A DNA stretch of 64,000 bases from Amblyornis subalaris (lineage: Eukaryota; Chordata; Aves; Passeriformes; Ptilonorhynchidae), in NCBI GenBank assembly GCA_018881555.1, contig JACAXG010000052.1:372001-436000 (forward strand), read 5' to 3'. Positions within the stretch are counted from its first letter, which is position 1. Every line of letters starts with the position of its first letter. The notes under the pieces are model-generated. The model had not been told where the DNA came from and did no database searches. It was given only the letters and a program-made list of their open reading frames with translations. The translations under genes and the position numbers were made by a program. Of the stretch, positions 38,601 to 50,334 are shown one piece after another.

Positions 38601-41600
38601 TCTTATTTCACAGTTTAAACCACTCTTTTGTAAGGCTTAAGTNCTCACATACTCTCATGTACATGAAGAATGGGTTACTTTACATGTTACATCCCGTTGT
38701 GCAGGTCAGTGTCTTTGGATGTTTGACAAGAGTCTTACTGCCACAGTTCTTAGAGCAAAAAGGCTCAGCTATGGAAAGTGTTATAGGACAGATATTTTTA
38801 AAGAAATAATTTTTAGTTGGTTATTTACATGGGAAGTGGAAAAATGTAAAAAAAATTATTGAAAGTCTTTTATAGGTCTCAAATTTATTTAGCTCACAGA
38901 GAGGAGTACATTTTATCAGCTGAAGAATTAATAAAAATGTCTATATTAAAGACATTAGAAATGTCTTTGATCAGCTAATCACAATTATATCAAAATAGTG
39001 CAACTTGTCTTAAAACTTAATAGATAAATAGGGGTAAAAGGAAATTATTTTTATTATTATTAAAATTTGAGGGGAGAAAATTACGGAAAGATGTTTCAAT
39101 TATCACCTTTCAGTCTGGTGTTCAGATCTTAGCTTTAACCTACCAGTGATTGTCAACAGCTTGAATTGTAATTTAATTGCTCAGATAATAAGGATTTTAC
39201 AAATATGATATATATCAACACAAAATAATCTTCTAGTTACACTTCCTAAAAATANTGTTCAAAATAAAGAACTGAAACTTTTCTTTCTGTGTTTTTTTTT
39301 CTGCTTTTGGCTTGTTTCAAAATTTCCAATTTAATAAAACCCCCTTGGTTATAAAATTTTAAAAGTCTTGTCAGAATAAACCAAATGCTCTCTTTTTAAT
39401 TTCTTGAGATACCTGATTACACAGCTGAAGCAGAAAACATTTTATTTCAAATTTCTATTTATATATCCACATATAGTTTTTATCCATTCATTCATTTAAT
39501 TTAAATTATGGATTCATATAAAACTATTAATGGGCTATGCCATGTAGCATGCAAAGGATCAGTTAGGCAGTTACTTTAGCCAGGAAATATCCTCAGTTAT
39601 TCTCAAGGATTAATATGCAACATCATATTTTATTTTCTCTGGTTGTTTCCTCTAAGGAAGACTTGACTATTAATTTCTCCATATATTTCATATACATGCC
39701 TGGGTAACAAGAATAATTTGTGGGTTTTAGTTCTACTTCAATAAGATAACTATTATTCCAAATTAATATTGTGTATTAATCCAGGAATGGGATGCCTTTT
39801 GCTATTAAAGAAATGAGATCTGACCCCAAGAAACTTTAGGCTTTCCCTTGGAACTGCCTTTGTACAACAAAGGCATTTTACTCCCTCAGGGGAATACTGT
39901 TATTAAACCCATAATGGGTATTAAAAATTTGGAAGCACGTATCTTATTTACGTTTTGCCGTGTCCAGTTTGATATGTGCTTTTAAGATAAACTTTTTTCA
40001 ACTGTATTCATCACTTGCAATTGTGAAACATAATCATTTGATGCTGTTAGTTACTAATGCTACTCAATTTCGTTAATATTACTATTAAACTCTCCTCCCA
40101 AAAATAATTAATGCATGAGCTTATTGATGAATCTTACATTAGGTTTGCCCTCTTGCAATTTATTTTTATGAAGTCACATTTTACAACTGTCGAAATGAAA
40201 AATGAATATGAACCATGCTCTGTTTTCACTACACTAATATGATTAAATGTCAATGCATTAGTTAGATCTAGCCATAGGTTTTTTTGGGAGGGCTTCCCCA
40301 AATTATTGTAAACTTCAGTATCCCAGAACTACAAGAGGTCACAAGAAGTGTCATTCGTGACAGGTGCTTGTCAAGCCTGTTTTCGTGGACCCTAAAGAGA
40401 AAATTTCTTAGCAGTCATCTCCCTCTTTGCCCATCACTGCTGAAGAACAGTACACAGTAATGCATGGAAGAGGATTACTGAAAGATTACTTATATGTTCT
40501 ACCTTTCCTTAATGTGATGACCCCTGACAGTTTCCTGGAGCCCATAATAACACACATCTGGAACCAAGCTGTTGCCAAAAGCACTCAGTCTGCAAATGCT
40601 TCCAACATACAGTTTATATCTCTCTTCTGTCCTGGATACCATAGTGGCTGAAAACCTTTTGCACATGTGGAAAAAAAACCCCAACTAAATATATCAAAAC
40701 CTACTTATTAAGGTAATTAATTACAATCAGATAGATACACATGAAGTTCTGTGGGGACATTAGTAGGGAAACTCTAGAAGAGAGCATTATTTTCCATTCT
40801 CTTGTTTTCTCTTTTGTTCTGAAACAACACAGAGTGTGAAGAAACTGCAGAAGTGACTACCTGTCTTTTAGTCAAATATATTTTTATAGTGCTTTAGAAG
40901 CACAGAGCAGATCTCTTTATTAACATTAGGTCAAACCAGGTGTTAGCCAACATGGAGTCACATACAAGAAGATCTGCATGTGGAATGAAACAAAGGAACA
41001 GATACTTCAGTATCTATCACAGCTCTTTTCCCCTGAAAATGATGCTGAGAGGAGTTATTTTATCATTTTTTTTTAAGCCTGCTATTCTACAGGATATGGA
41101 TTACTACCCGGAAGCTCTAATCTTTAGATGCAGTATCATGTCTCATCCTATTCGGCACATGCTTGGGTACTGTCTAAGAAGCAGCAATTTAACTATGAAG
41201 AACCATGAGAGGTGGAGGGAGAGGTGGAACGAGAGAAAGATGAATGTGTTTATTTACAGAAGTGTTTATGTCCACATGAAGGCAAATGATATATTTTAAA
41301 AAGGNGTAACGGAGAGCACAGAGCCAGCAGAAGGGAAGAGAAAGCAAAGCATCAGCAACAGCTGAAATGTTACAGAATACAGAAGGAATGCAAGGGGACA
41401 GGTACGTCAAAATGCCTGCTGTCTTTAAATATAGCAGTGAAATCCAACATCCAGCCTCATTTCTTGTTTTCTCAGTGCTATTTTCAGAATTTGCACTGGT
41501 TTAGTATGAGGCCTTTATGCCTATTAATATATCTGGATTATACTATCTACCTCTGGCTAATGTGTATACTATGCCTTTTTCTTTTGGTGTTGGCTGTCTT

Positions 41601-43356
41601 AGCTATGTAGACCAGATAAAATTATTTGATTTTGGATTGAAACATATTNTAGTTTCGTAAATGCAAAATTTTCTCAAGTGTGAGTCTATTCAGCAGCAAC
41701 TAAATATATTTAATCCTTCTGCTCTTAAAAATAAAAATATTTTCCCAATAATTTCAGGTTTCTGTTCTTTTTTAATAATGACACAGTCTTCTAAGTACGT
41801 CCACAGTCACAATTTAAAAAAAAATTAAGATCTTCTACAGCTGCCGGCTGCATATGGCTTCTCACCTGCAAGTTCTCTTGAGTAGTAGCTTTGTCACTGT
41901 GCAGGTTATAAGTAGACACCTGAGAAAGGAAAACAGAGAACAAGAAAGAATGTTCTTCAGTGTTTCAGGAAAATTTTTCCAAGACCATAATTATTAATAA
42001 AACTCTGGGACCTGTAGACCAGGGGAATATCTTAAATTTTGGGTTAATAGTGTTGTTTCTATTCCAGGACAAATATAATGGCATTTCACTTCTGAGAAAA
42101 TGCTGTTAAAAAAAAAACAAGTTTACATAATCTTTGATAATTCCTCTTGGCTTTGCATTATGATATCTCATGGCATGTCACCAACATCATTCAGTTTCCC
42201 TAAGCTCTGCAAAAAACTTAAGCAATCAAGAGGATTTGGAGTACAGTCAAGCCACAAAAGATCATATTTCCTGGTGGAGTCACACCCAATCAGTCTGCAA
42301 CACTCAATATTTTAACAACCCTATTAGTGCTACCAATTCAAAGGCAATTCTGACTATAGCACAACTTAAAGACAACAGCAAAAAACATTTTGGTAATAGA
42401 AAATGAGACATTTATTCAGAATAATTTCATATACTACCATTTNAATTTGATTCTTAGCCAATAAATTATCCACTACTATTATTGAAATAATCACATACAT
42501 ACACTTAGACAAAACAATTAGCACTCTTTCTAGAAAGCTGGCTGTTCCAATGAATTGAGTAACAGAAGAGCTGGTGTCATAAAAGAGAACACAAAGACTG
42601 AAAGTCTAACATCAAAATAAAAAAGCAAGTTCCATGCTTGTTTCCTTCAAGAATGGTAAGGTCTGCTTAGCTTTTATCGTAAGAATTTTGTCCCTTCTGC
42701 TAGTTCTTTTCAAAATGCAATACAGTCAGCATATGGCAGTGGGCTGGTAGAAGTGCTGAGGTGTAGAACCATAGCAAGGATGGAATGAGTGGTGTACCCA
42801 ATGTATTGCATCTGCATCTAGAAGTCATCAAATGGAGAAAATGTGGGATTTTGGGAATGACTAGGTGGCTGTGTTTGATCTTTCCCAGGAGAGAGAAGCC
42901 TTCGTTCTGCCTCACTGTCCTCAAGTTGGGACTGAGAGGAGGAGGCCTGTTCCTGATGTGTATCCTGTCCCTCTTTCTGGTGACATACATGGAAAAGGCG
43001 TCCATGCGCTACAATATCCCTGCTTAGCCTTACGATGTGTCTACAATGATACAAACCAACTGTTTTTCAGAAAAGTGAGCACAGCACTGTTACACACTGT
43101 CTACATCTTCAGTGTCATGCTGGTTTTGGCTGGGGTGGAGTGGCTGCATGGGGCTGTGTTTTGGATTTGCGCTGAACACAGGGTTGATAATATAGAGATG
43201 TTTTTGTTATTGCTGAGCTGGGCTTGCACACAACAAAGGCCTTTTCTGCTTCTCATACTGCCACACTGGTGAGGAAGTTGGGGTTTCATGGGAAGTTGGA
43301 GGAAACACAGCCAGGACAGGTGACCACAACTGACCAAAGGCATATTCCACACCATA

Positions 43357-43364
43357 TGACATCA
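43357..43364 (+). promoter_or_regulatory. CRE/AP-1-like site in the LTR promoter
   Basis: TGACATCA lies 7 bp upstream of the TATA box. The family sequence as I remember it has TGACGTCA here, the full CREB/ATF site. The difference is a CpG to CpA change, as expected from methylated-CpG decay. Confidence 0.45.
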
Positions 43365-43371
43365 TGCTCAG

Positions 43372-43380
43372 TATATAAAG
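43372..43380 (+). promoter_or_regulatory. LTR TATA box
   Basis: TATATAAAG lies about 255 bp into the LTR and about 165 bp before the polyadenylation signal, the usual order of U3 promoter and R region. Transcription, if any, would start about 25-30 bp downstream and proceed rightwards. Confidence 0.7.
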
Positions 43381-43542
43381 TGGAGGGAAGAAGGAAGAAA
43401 AGAGGGGGTGTTTGTAGTGATAGTGTTTGTCTTCCCAAATGCCCTGTTCTCTTGAAGATGGCTGAACAGCTGCCTGCCCATAGGAAGCAGTGAATTAATT
43501 CCTTGTTTTGCTTTGCCTTTATGCACAGCTTTTATTTTCCCT

Positions 43543-43548
43543 ATTAAA
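43543..43548 (+). terminator. LTR polyadenylation signal
   Basis: ATTAAA, the common variant signal, is followed by the T-rich CTGTCTTTATCTC. The position fits the R/U5 end of the LTR. Confidence 0.6.
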
Positions 43549-45890
43549 CTGTCTTTATCTCAACCCATGAGATCTCTAGCTTCTATCCTTCCAATTCTCT
43601 CCCCAGTCCTGCTGGCAGAGAAGCAAGCAAGTGGTATTTGGTTGCTGGCTGGAGTTAAATCACAACAAATGTAAAAACGAGGTGATAGAAAGCGTGATCT
43701 TTAGGTCCCCCCAGAAACCACAGATAAAGGGCAGTGTATAGATATGTTAGTTAACTGATCTCAGTATGTTATTCAGAAGGATATAGAGATGTTGAGGAAG
43801 AAAGCTGAAAGACTGTTTTAATGCTGATAAGAGGGAAGTAACAAAGGATGAAATTCATATCCCATGCCTTGATAATCAACAAGAGAAGAAATATATCCTA
43901 TCAGTCTACCCAAATGAGCTAAGTGTCTCATCAGTCCAACCACCCTAAGTTCTTAGAAGCTTCCATCATTTCCAATACCTTCCTTCTTAGCATTGATTAC
44001 CTTACTTTCCTACAACTCTGCTTGTTCACCCTTTCCAAACTACCGTGTTTGACCAGATGAACCTTTGCTTCACTTCTGACTCAAGCTTTGTCTCACATCC
44101 TGAGTCCTGACCCATTTTTAACAGGTGTGTGAAAGTTGAAGTTAGATAAAATAAGGACAGTAGAAAGTTTTGGTAAGCATGCAAATCTTGAGCAATCAGC
44201 TGTAGATACCAACTAATTAGTACCATATCACAAACAAACTGAAGCCATTATGTTGACAGATGCTTCCGCAGACCCAGTCATAATTCAGATGTGACTCTGT
44301 TTGGCATGGTTTCCAGGGCATGCAGTAAACATCCATAGCTGTGCTCGAACCATTCTGCTCTGTGCCCCATGTACTGTTACCAGCAGAGACACATTTATCC
44401 ACATAAACACCACCAGGATGCAGCTAGGCCACTTGCTTATAATCAGCCCCACTTTCTTTGGAAAAGCTCTCTGCCTGTGGNGAGCACAATATGCAGCAAC
44501 ATTACCAAAGTCAGTGCAATTCAAATGATTCTTGTTTGTCTTCGTTTTCGAACAGGCACATTCTGATTGGCAAAAGTTTCTTGCAGTTTCTTGCCTGTCC
44601 CACTGAAACAAGTACTCAAGTGAGTTAAAATATTCTAATAAATTAAAAAAATAATAATAAATATTAAACAATAATAACAAATATAAAGGAAAAGGAATTG
44701 TCTTCGTGTAACGACTTTGTATGCTTGAATCATGTCTTATATACAGAGGCTGAAAAAATTGTCATTGCAGAAGACCACAGAAGGACCCCTTGCTGTGAAC
44801 ATCTTGCAGTTTTCCTGGAGCCAGTTTGTTGTCAGAAAAGCAGTAATGCTAAAAAAAGAACACAGAAACACTGAGGAGACCCTGAAGAGAAATGGATATT
44901 TAAAAAGTACAGTGATCCAGAAATAATTGAAAAAGAAAAATGTGGGATAAGTCAGAATAGCACAAGCATCCAAAATAAAAGTTCTCTTCCTGGTTTTCTG
45001 GACTAATTAGACTGATCATTTTCTCAATTTTTTAATTTAGAAGTTGCAAAGAGACATTTTTATATGCCAAGCTCATATATTAGGAAAGCAGTATAAATCC
45101 TCTAAATATAACAATGAAAATAAAAGTGAATTTACTTGTATATAATAATAGAATATGATTTATGGGCACAAGTAACCTATGGTAAGAGACATTGGTAGTG
45201 TCTCAGTCTATCTCAAAGATTAAATTGAGACAAAGAAGAAATTNCCTTTTTGCTGAAGACAAAAGGTAGTAGGAATCATTTTACTGTAAGGATCATTTTC
45301 TTACTAAGGGAAAGAATGATATGTTGTATTTACTGTCACTCACACTTCATCCAAAGCACTTTGATGAAAAATACATATTCCATGATTTAGGAGTCTGCCA
45401 GTTCATAAGTTGCCACGATGTTAAGTTTTTGTGGTTTTGCACTGATGTTTTTAAACAAGTAGCTGTGTCATAAGTGATAATCCAGGAAACCCAGACTGTT
45501 TCTGTTTGCTTGTTTATTTTTTATGTTATAAGTTAGGCTTAATATAATCCTGCCTTTGTGTCATCAACTCTACATCAGACAGTCATAGATCATAATGCAG
45601 TATTCAGTGCCACAGTTTGCACTGAGGATTACTGATTTCGGTGTCCAGGGACAAAATAATGATTGAATGGGAATTCTCTTTACATTTTACTTTTTGTCTG
45701 AGGGAGGGTGACTGCAGTCACTTCTGTTTCAAATTCTAAACCAGGCATTTAAAGTCAAGATAGAATGGGAAAAGTGTTACATCATTTAACCAAATACCAT
45801 ATATTTCCCCCCCNAAAAAAAAGTGTTTGGCTTTATCTACTGAAGTCTTACATCTGATAGCAGCTGTTGTCTTGGCATTGTGCCTGTAAT

Positions 45891-46025
45891 GAAGGAAAAT
45901 AGATGGAAAGAAGTACAGAAAGTAAAAAACAGGGGAGAGTAAAAGAGAGAGAAGGTGGTAAGAAAAGAAAAAAGGGAAAAAGAAAGAGTAAAACAAAAAG
46001 AAAAGGAAAAAGAAGAAAAAGAATA
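45891..46025. repeat. purine-rich tract of about 135 bp
   Basis: The plus strand is almost entirely A and G, with GAAA, GGAA and AGAG words and only scattered T or C. It is purest at 45955-46024. Apparent lysine-rich (plus) or phenylalanine/serine-rich (minus) peptides across it are products of the composition. On the minus strand the pyrimidine tract runs to within about 5 bases of an AG (45885-45884). Confidence 0.9.
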
Positions 46026-46930
46026 AATATTTGTACATGTTTTAGACATGTAGTTTATGCATTGGTGAATGGTTCTTTATACATGATATTTATGGGATAT
46101 TTGGTTTGTTTTGTGATTTTGTTTCAACTTTTAAGGAGTGCCATTAATGTGATTAATTAACAAGAATTTATTGACTAAAAAACCTGCACAGCCAAACATA
46201 TGTGATTTTTAAAATGTATTTTTTCAGGTGAAACTATAAAATAGGGCCTAATTAAGCCCTGCTGTTTCCTGAGATTTTGTGTGCACTACGCTGGGAAGGA
46301 AAGTTACATGGAACTTTACTTGATCATGGAAGAAAAATCTGGAGAGTAAATTCAAGCATTCTATTCAGTTTTTAAATATAGTCTTCACTTGAGGGCTACA
46401 GTGAATTTATGCCCATGTTAAACATTAAAGCTCTGTTATGGGGCCAAATAAGGGGAAAACTCAAATCAGCTCAAACATCACAAGGGTAAAACTTCAGCAC
46501 CACTGCAGCAGACACCACTAGCATTTCTACATTTGCTCTGAAATGCTGTGATTGCTCACAGAGTTTGTTATTATGACTTTCTGTTACATGCATTCTCTTC
46601 CCATTACTTTCTAAATTGGGAAGCTTATTTTCTATAATGTAAAACAATTTGTAATAAACATAGTGTATTATAAAAGGGATTTGATGCTTTGGAATTTGCT
46701 TTGTAGGGAACTGAAACTATACTACACCGAGATCTAAACCCAATTCAAAGGGAAGTTCTTTGTGAAAATTGGGGGGAGGGGGGCTGTGCTTAGCATAAAC
46801 AGAGATTTGCACAAATTTTTGACGGGGTGTAGGTTTGTGTCTCCTGTGAAGTGTCTACATAGTTAAGTCTCAGATGTGCAAGTACAAACATATGAACTTG
46901 CACCCTTTCAAAAAACACTGCCACTTTAAC

Positions 46931-46960
46931 AAAGTGCCACAAAGTGCCATAAAATACCAT
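46931..46960. repeat. decamer tandem repeat, three units
   Basis: AAAGTGCCAC, AAAGTGCCAT and AAAATACCAT lie head to tail. Units 1 and 2 differ by one base; unit 3 differs from unit 2 by two. It is a small decaying satellite-like repeat. Confidence 0.75.
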
Positions 46961-47552
46961 GAAACCCACAGAAAAGGATAAGCAGAATTTCTAGGATTGC
47001 ACAGGACAATTTTTTCAGTAATTCAGGAAGAAATTATTATGTTCCCTATTAGGAAATGGTTCAACTTCAATTCACATATATGCACTTGTAACAAAAATAA
47101 TATCACCAACAAAATTTTTATATAGATTTTTTAATGCAAATAGTAAAACATTCTTGTTGACATTTTCAGCTGTAAATCTTGTCTCAGTTATTTTCACTAA
47201 AATACAGAAAAGGAGTCTGGATGAAATTAAATTGTGTACATACAAATGTACTTTTACATAAGCTCTTCTACAGCTGAATCCCTGACTCTTAAATGGTTTG
47301 TGTTAGAAAAAGTGACCACAGTATGTGCAATTTGCACATCATTGCCTTTCTCATTCCTCTTGCTCCATATGTAGCACACTGTGGGAAAATGTAAATAACT
47401 TCCATTTTTTTCTCCTGTGTTTATTTCCATTTTTTCTCTTCTGCACAGGATTTCTAGGTTCTAGATGCAGATTAAGCCCAGGATGCAGCTTTTGGCTTAG
47501 AAATGAACAGTCCTAACATTTCTTATAGAAATTCAGCCCCTTCATTTTATCC

Positions 47553-47570
47553 TTTTTTTTTTTTTTTTTT
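47553..47570. repeat. T18 homopolymer run
   Basis: Eighteen consecutive T bases. No retrocopy signature was seen on the adjacent side. Confidence 0.85.
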
Positions 47571-50199
47571 ACCTTTATACCTGACATGACCTGGTATAAT
47601 CCAGACAGGTGCAGTTTCTCTAAAATGGGCCTTGATATAAGGCTTCCTTAAGGTACCTCCCATTGTTCATAGCCATCTTTAGGCACCAAGGTAAGCTCCA
47701 AAAATCCCACTCCTTGACTTTTCAAGTGCCTCATGCAAAATACTGCCATCTTCTCTCAGCTTGAAGAATGGGAATCGTACAAGAGCACATCACTGAACAA
47801 TAGCGCTGTGACAGCCAGACACCCTCCTCCACAATGGCATGCCTTGACAAAAATCTTCCCTGACCCCCTTCAGCACAGTCAAACTTGCCCTGTCATGGTA
47901 GCCATATCAATGAAAGACATAGTCCCATGAATAAAACATTAGGATGTACCTAGTCCATCCAGCTGCACTGGAGAAGGACATATAAACTACTTTTCCTGAA
48001 AGTGATATATGCAGCACAGGCAGAAACATTGAAGAAATTATTCCTAACTGGATTTCTGAAATCTCCTCAGCTATTCATATCAGTAAGTCTTTCAATAGCA
48101 AGCTTTTGTAATGAGATTGAAAGGCATTTTGCACAGCAAAGATCCTATAGGAACAAACTCCAACATTTAAAATATTTTTCCAGTTGTCTTCTCTTCAAAA
48201 AGCCCTCAACGACTGCAAAGGATGGTTTTTGCTTAGGTTTTCCCCCCTTTTCAGCAGGTTTTAGGCCTTGGGCTATTGGTTTCCAAGTAGTTAAAACTAC
48301 ATCAGCACTAATAGCTATGAGCTCATCTTGTATAAGCACATTTTTAGTTAAACACCGCAATCTTGGAAAAAAATGTTAGTGTGCTTAAACAGCCTGGCTC
48401 AGAATAGCTCACAATATGACGCATACCACAGGAAATAAAGTGGTATGAGGCACCTACAAAATATTTTTCAAACAAGTCATTGAAGCTGTAAGCCCCATGC
48501 CTCAGCTTTAGGAAGTCACTTATTAAGAATCAACACCAGCCGTGCCAAGCTAAGCTCTTACTCTTGGTGATTTTCCAATTGAATATTCAGGGCCCTGTCT
48601 CGGTCTTGTTTTCAGGGAAGTACATGCCTGGAATGTTAGCAAGCTATTTGCTGGAAAAAATGCCCACAACAGGCCCAATGTTGATCACATTAATGCATTT
48701 GAGTGGGTATAGAGTGCAAATGATTGAAAGTGCTTCCAGATCTTGGTTGCCGGGGACAAAGCAGGCTCTGTTCTCTGATCTGATGGTCATTTTTTTCAGC
48801 GGAGGATGTGGTGCAGGAAGAGGGAACAGTGCCAATCTCTGTCTAATGGCTCCAAACAGGGCCTGGGCCTGGCTCTTTGGATGCTGATGAGTGGGAAATG
48901 AAACACAGATGGGTCAGATGGGTAAGGAGAGGGGGGATTACAGGTCAGGCCAAAGAGTTGGAATAAATTAAGTGCTTATGAGGTACAGAATGGCACATTG
49001 TTAAAGCAAACGGACAGGGAAAAAAACATTTCGGCATTGTTAGGCACAGTGTGCAGAAAAAAACATCCCGTCTTCCCAGACACCTTTCGCATATCACATC
49101 CTCTTTGGGATTACCGCCTGTTTGATATATGAATTGCTCTCTTTAACATGGGTACTGCAAGGCTGTGGTGCTCTGCAGTACCTAAGAGGAGATAATTTTC
49201 AAGTAAATAATTCAGATGTCATTGACTGGGAGAAATACTTCAGTTCATGCTCTTGATCATAAGATAGCCAGCTACCTAACTCCCACTCCTACAGATTTCC
49301 AACAAAAGAGTAGGCAACCACATACATATACTCCAGGGAACTTAGGCAACAGAAGGAGTATTTCATGCATTCTCAAAATGCTGAGTCCATGTTTCTGTTT
49401 ATTGCTTTCAAATCTTTGCATCTATATGAAAGAAAATGAATTGGTTTAAAGGAATCATCCAAAAGGATTCTGGCTAAGAAATGAAACTGAGTGATCTTCC
49501 TGGAAACATGCAACAGCAATTTTACCCCTTATACCAAAGAAACCCCCTCACCATACTGATATAAAAAATGTTTTTATTAAATAATATGCACAGAGGTTCA
49601 CTGCACTTATTTTTGGCATCTCTATTCCATACATAAGAACCAAAACTGCGTTGCCAAACTCTCACTTGACTTGCACAGATGTAGGGTTATAGATTTGAAA
49701 ACCATNGCATTAATAAAACTTGAAACAGAAAACTGTGCCCGTGAATTCAAAACAAGTTTGGGGGGAAGTTTCACCAGCTATTTTTCTTCAGTCCTCAAAC
49801 CCAGGTTCTTTCTTGACCTATGACAATTTATCCCTCCTGCAAAGATGATTAAGTATGACAGGTGAAATAAATCCTGGTCCTTCCCTAAGCATGGCTAGAA
49901 ATCAGGTGGGAGTCATCACAATGTGGTACACGCATGTATCAAAATTGAGATCAAAGCTATGAAATATCAGTGCTAGTAGCAGAATGGCTAAAAGCNGTCC
50001 AGAACAACAGGCAAGGAACCTCTTAAGTCCTTTTAGGCACAGAAAGCCAGTTATCTCTTGAGCAGCACAACTGGCTGGGATATATGTCTGCCTCTCTTCC
50101 ACCAGCTTTCACACTATGACCCGTCTGAGGTGTTGCCCATTGGTAACATCTCTAAATTTCCCTGTATCTCTTTTCTTTTCCTGCCTTCCTGCTTCCCAG

Positions 50200-50334
50200 A
50201 TGATAGACCCACAGACCCATGTTCTACATGAGCTGATGAATGAGACAGAAGACATGTATGGAAAGGCCAGCTGGCATGCAAGAGAAGATACTGTGAAATT
50301 CACTTCACAGCTTTTCCATAGGTGGAATCACTGA
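50200..50334 (+). other. candidate terminal exon, 44 codons
   Basis: A long and nearly pure pyrimidine tract (about 50150-50197) ends in CTTCCCAG, one of the best acceptor-like sites in the window. It is followed directly by ATG and an open frame of 44 codons to a TGA at 50332-50334. The peptide starts MIDPQTHVLHELMNETED and is acidic and mixed in composition, unlike the hydrophobic products of AT-rich noise. A weak donor-like GTGGAA lies just before the end. No polyadenylation signal is near. I do not recognise the peptide, and a frame this short is often open by chance. Confidence 0.2.

Larger units (their letters stand above)
34862..43117. other. AT-rich non-coding stretch before the LTR
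   Basis: No gene was recognised. The stretch contains a TG-rich microsatellite near 35.25 kb and a possible 39-base micro-exon at 35657-35695. Between about 36.7 and 42.6 kb it is strongly AT-rich, with single N bases relatively frequent. The 400 bases before the LTR (42.7-43.1 kb) are richer in GC and open for about 100 codons on the minus strand at 42700-43005. They match nothing I know and could be part of an unrecognised repeat. Confidence 0.65.
43118..43667 (+). mobile_element. solo LTR of an avian endogenous retrovirus
   Basis: About 550 bp begin TGCTGGTTTTGGCTGGGG and end TTAAATCACAACA, giving the TG...CA ends of an LTR. The content matches, with scattered changes, an LTR family that I remember as very common in neoavian genomes. 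Shared words include GGGGCTGTGTTTTGGATTTG, GCCTTTTCTGCTTCTC, TGAAGATGGCTGAACA and CTATTAAACTGTCTTTATCTC. In plus orientation a TATA box (43372-43380) precedes an ATTAAA signal (43543-43548), which fixes the direction. No primer-binding site follows and no retroviral coding sequence lies on either side, so this is a solo LTR left by recombination. I could not find matching 4-6 base target duplications at these borders; they have decayed or the borders are off by a few bases. Such LTRs are often labelled ERVL-like, but I cannot confirm the class from the sequence alone. Confidence 0.9.

Noticed and set aside
44126..44172. Exon-like segment with CTGAC branch, ACAG acceptor and GTAAGC donor
   Set aside because: Stops in all three frames within 47 bases and no compositional change; kept only as a possible lncRNA exon.
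45736..46038. Phenylalanine/serine-rich (minus) and lysine-rich (plus) peptides
   Set aside because: Translations of the purine tract; composition only.
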